Source: Candidatus Omnitrophota bacterium
GTDB lineage: Bacteria; Hinthialibacterota; Hinthialibacteria; Hinthialibacterales; JAKPRU01
DNA: 41,859 bases
Direction: 5' to 3'
Assembly (NCBI GenBank): GCA_029568995.1
Contig: JAKPYU010000762.1
Coordinates: forward strand, 1-41,859
Shown: positions 41,490-41,859 of the stretch, piece after piece
Layout of the letters: each line of letters opens with the position of its first letter
Position numbering within the stretch: the stretch's first letter is position 1
The notes under the pieces: generated by a model
Told to the model about the DNA's origin: nothing
What the model saw: the letters and a program-made list of their open reading frames with translations, nothing else
The model's database searches: none
Position numbers and translations under genes: made by a program

Positions 41490-41522
41490 CCTCTCCCACC
41501 GGGAGAGGGGCGGGGTGAGGGA
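41490..41522 (+). repeat. G-rich palindromic repeat
   Basis: CCCTCTCCC, loop ACC, GGGAGAGGG (41490-41510), then GCGGGGTGAGGG. It has the same stem as the other copies and the G-rich strand is again on plus. Confidence 0.88.
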
Positions 41523-41600
41523 AGGGGATAATCGCCAGCCATCCTTTCCCCCCTCCCATCTCTCCTCTCCGCAATTCTCCTCAAAACTCATCCCGCAACA

Positions 41601-41615
41601 TGGCACGCATCTTGT
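41601..41615 (+). promoter_or_regulatory. Sigma-54 (RpoN)-type promoter candidate
   Basis: TGGCACG, CATC, TTGT matches the -24/-12 consensus TGGCAC-N5-TTGC at all but the last base, with GG and G exactly 12 bases apart. The predicted start is near 41626. Confidence 0.55.
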
Positions 41616-41625
41616 ATAAATACCC

Positions 41626-41713
41626 ATTGAGAATCACGAAATTCTAAATTTGAGAAAATCGAGATTCTCACATAACCAGCCAGAAAATATAGGGTTACGT
41701 TGAATCCTGGCTG
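41626..41713 (+). other. Structured leader candidate downstream of the sigma-54 promoter
   Basis: TGAGAATC (41628-41635) pairs with GATTCTCA (41663-41670), with an inner AAATT/AATTT pair. CAGCCAG (41677-41683) pairs with CTGGCTG (41707-41713). The first 15 bases repeat a sequence at 41360-41374. Confidence 0.35.
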
Positions 41714-41859
41714 AAACAAAAGGACTTTGGATTCGCAAAGATGTTTGAAAATGATAAAGAATCCTTTCAAAATAGCAACTGAACGTTTCATTATCGAGCC
41801 AATATGGCAGAGAAGAAAATAGATAGATATTATTGATAAAGATTAGTTGTATAGTAAAC

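Larger units (their letters stand above)
41365..41859. other. 495-base 3' region of the window without a clear gene
   Basis: It contains a terminator, a G-rich palindrome (41490), a sigma-54-like promoter (41601) and an AT-rich structured leader. Short open frames (for example 28 codons from 41751 on plus) lack support. The target gene of the promoter probably starts beyond the edge. Confidence 0.6.

Noticed and set aside
41588-41791. Minus-strand ORF of 67 codons in the AT-rich tail
   Set aside because: It has no ribosome binding site, runs antisense to the structured leader and promoter, and its hydrophobicity reflects AT-rich composition.

Overview
The window is about 42 kb of a moderately GC-rich (roughly 55 %) genome with a Gram-negative outlook: a lipoprotein with a lipobox, exported beta-helix and kelch proteins, type IV pilin-like proteins, TatA, and a CpoB/YbgF-like periplasmic protein. 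Several features recall uncultured bacteria around the PVC and FCB groups (Sumerlaeota/BRC1, Hydrogenedentota, Lentisphaerota types): a URO-D-like, sugar isomerase and Gfo/Idh catabolic operon, a sulfatase, a C25 (gingipain-superfamily) peptidase, and the exported family often mislabelled 'asparagine synthetase B'. The phylum is inferred from gene content only. No rRNA, intact tRNA, CRISPR array, transposase or phage module was seen.

Layout. 1-179: start of an exported kelch-like protein (minus, cut by the edge). 528-695: a small unknown ORF. 676-5373 (minus): a probable sugar catabolic operon (URO-D-like protein, sugar phosphate isomerase, Gfo/Idh dehydrogenase, MFS permease), preceded by a pilin-like gene (5564-6163). 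6244-14670 (plus): dGTPase, then glutamate synthase gltB-gltD with a BASS-family transporter 3 bp behind. 14782-22327 (minus): C25 peptidase, TPR protein, miaA, hfq, hflX; the miaA-hfq-hflX order is the same as in Escherichia coli. 22482-27358 (plus): sucC without sucD, a CgeB-like glycosyltransferase, and a sulfatase-fold lipoprotein. 27355-29540 (minus): truA and rarA. 29670-30947 (plus): the exported 'asparagine synthetase B-like' protein. 31011-34599 (minus): a small helical protein, maf, an orphan sugar ABC permease, a CpoB-like protein and an Rrf2 regulator. 34812-41364 (plus): a second pilin, a DnaC-like helicase loader, a cysteine desulfurase, tatA, a cobalamin-binding-type radical SAM protein and a beta-helix protein. 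The last 250 bases are AT-rich and carry a sigma-54-like promoter followed by two stem-loops.

The most unusual layer is repeats. (i) A palindromic G-rich element occurs seven times between genes, always with its G-rich strand on plus; most copies can be drawn as either a hairpin or a G-quadruplex. (ii) 9-10-bp tandem tracts occur at five loci, one of them forming the annotated 5' end of miaA. (iii) 7-bp A/T tracts occur at or just beyond the 3' ends of three genes. (iv) A long palindrome related in style to (i) lies inside the radical SAM gene and is translated in frame as a roughly 45-residue linker. Short repeats therefore appear to have entered and altered coding sequences at several places.
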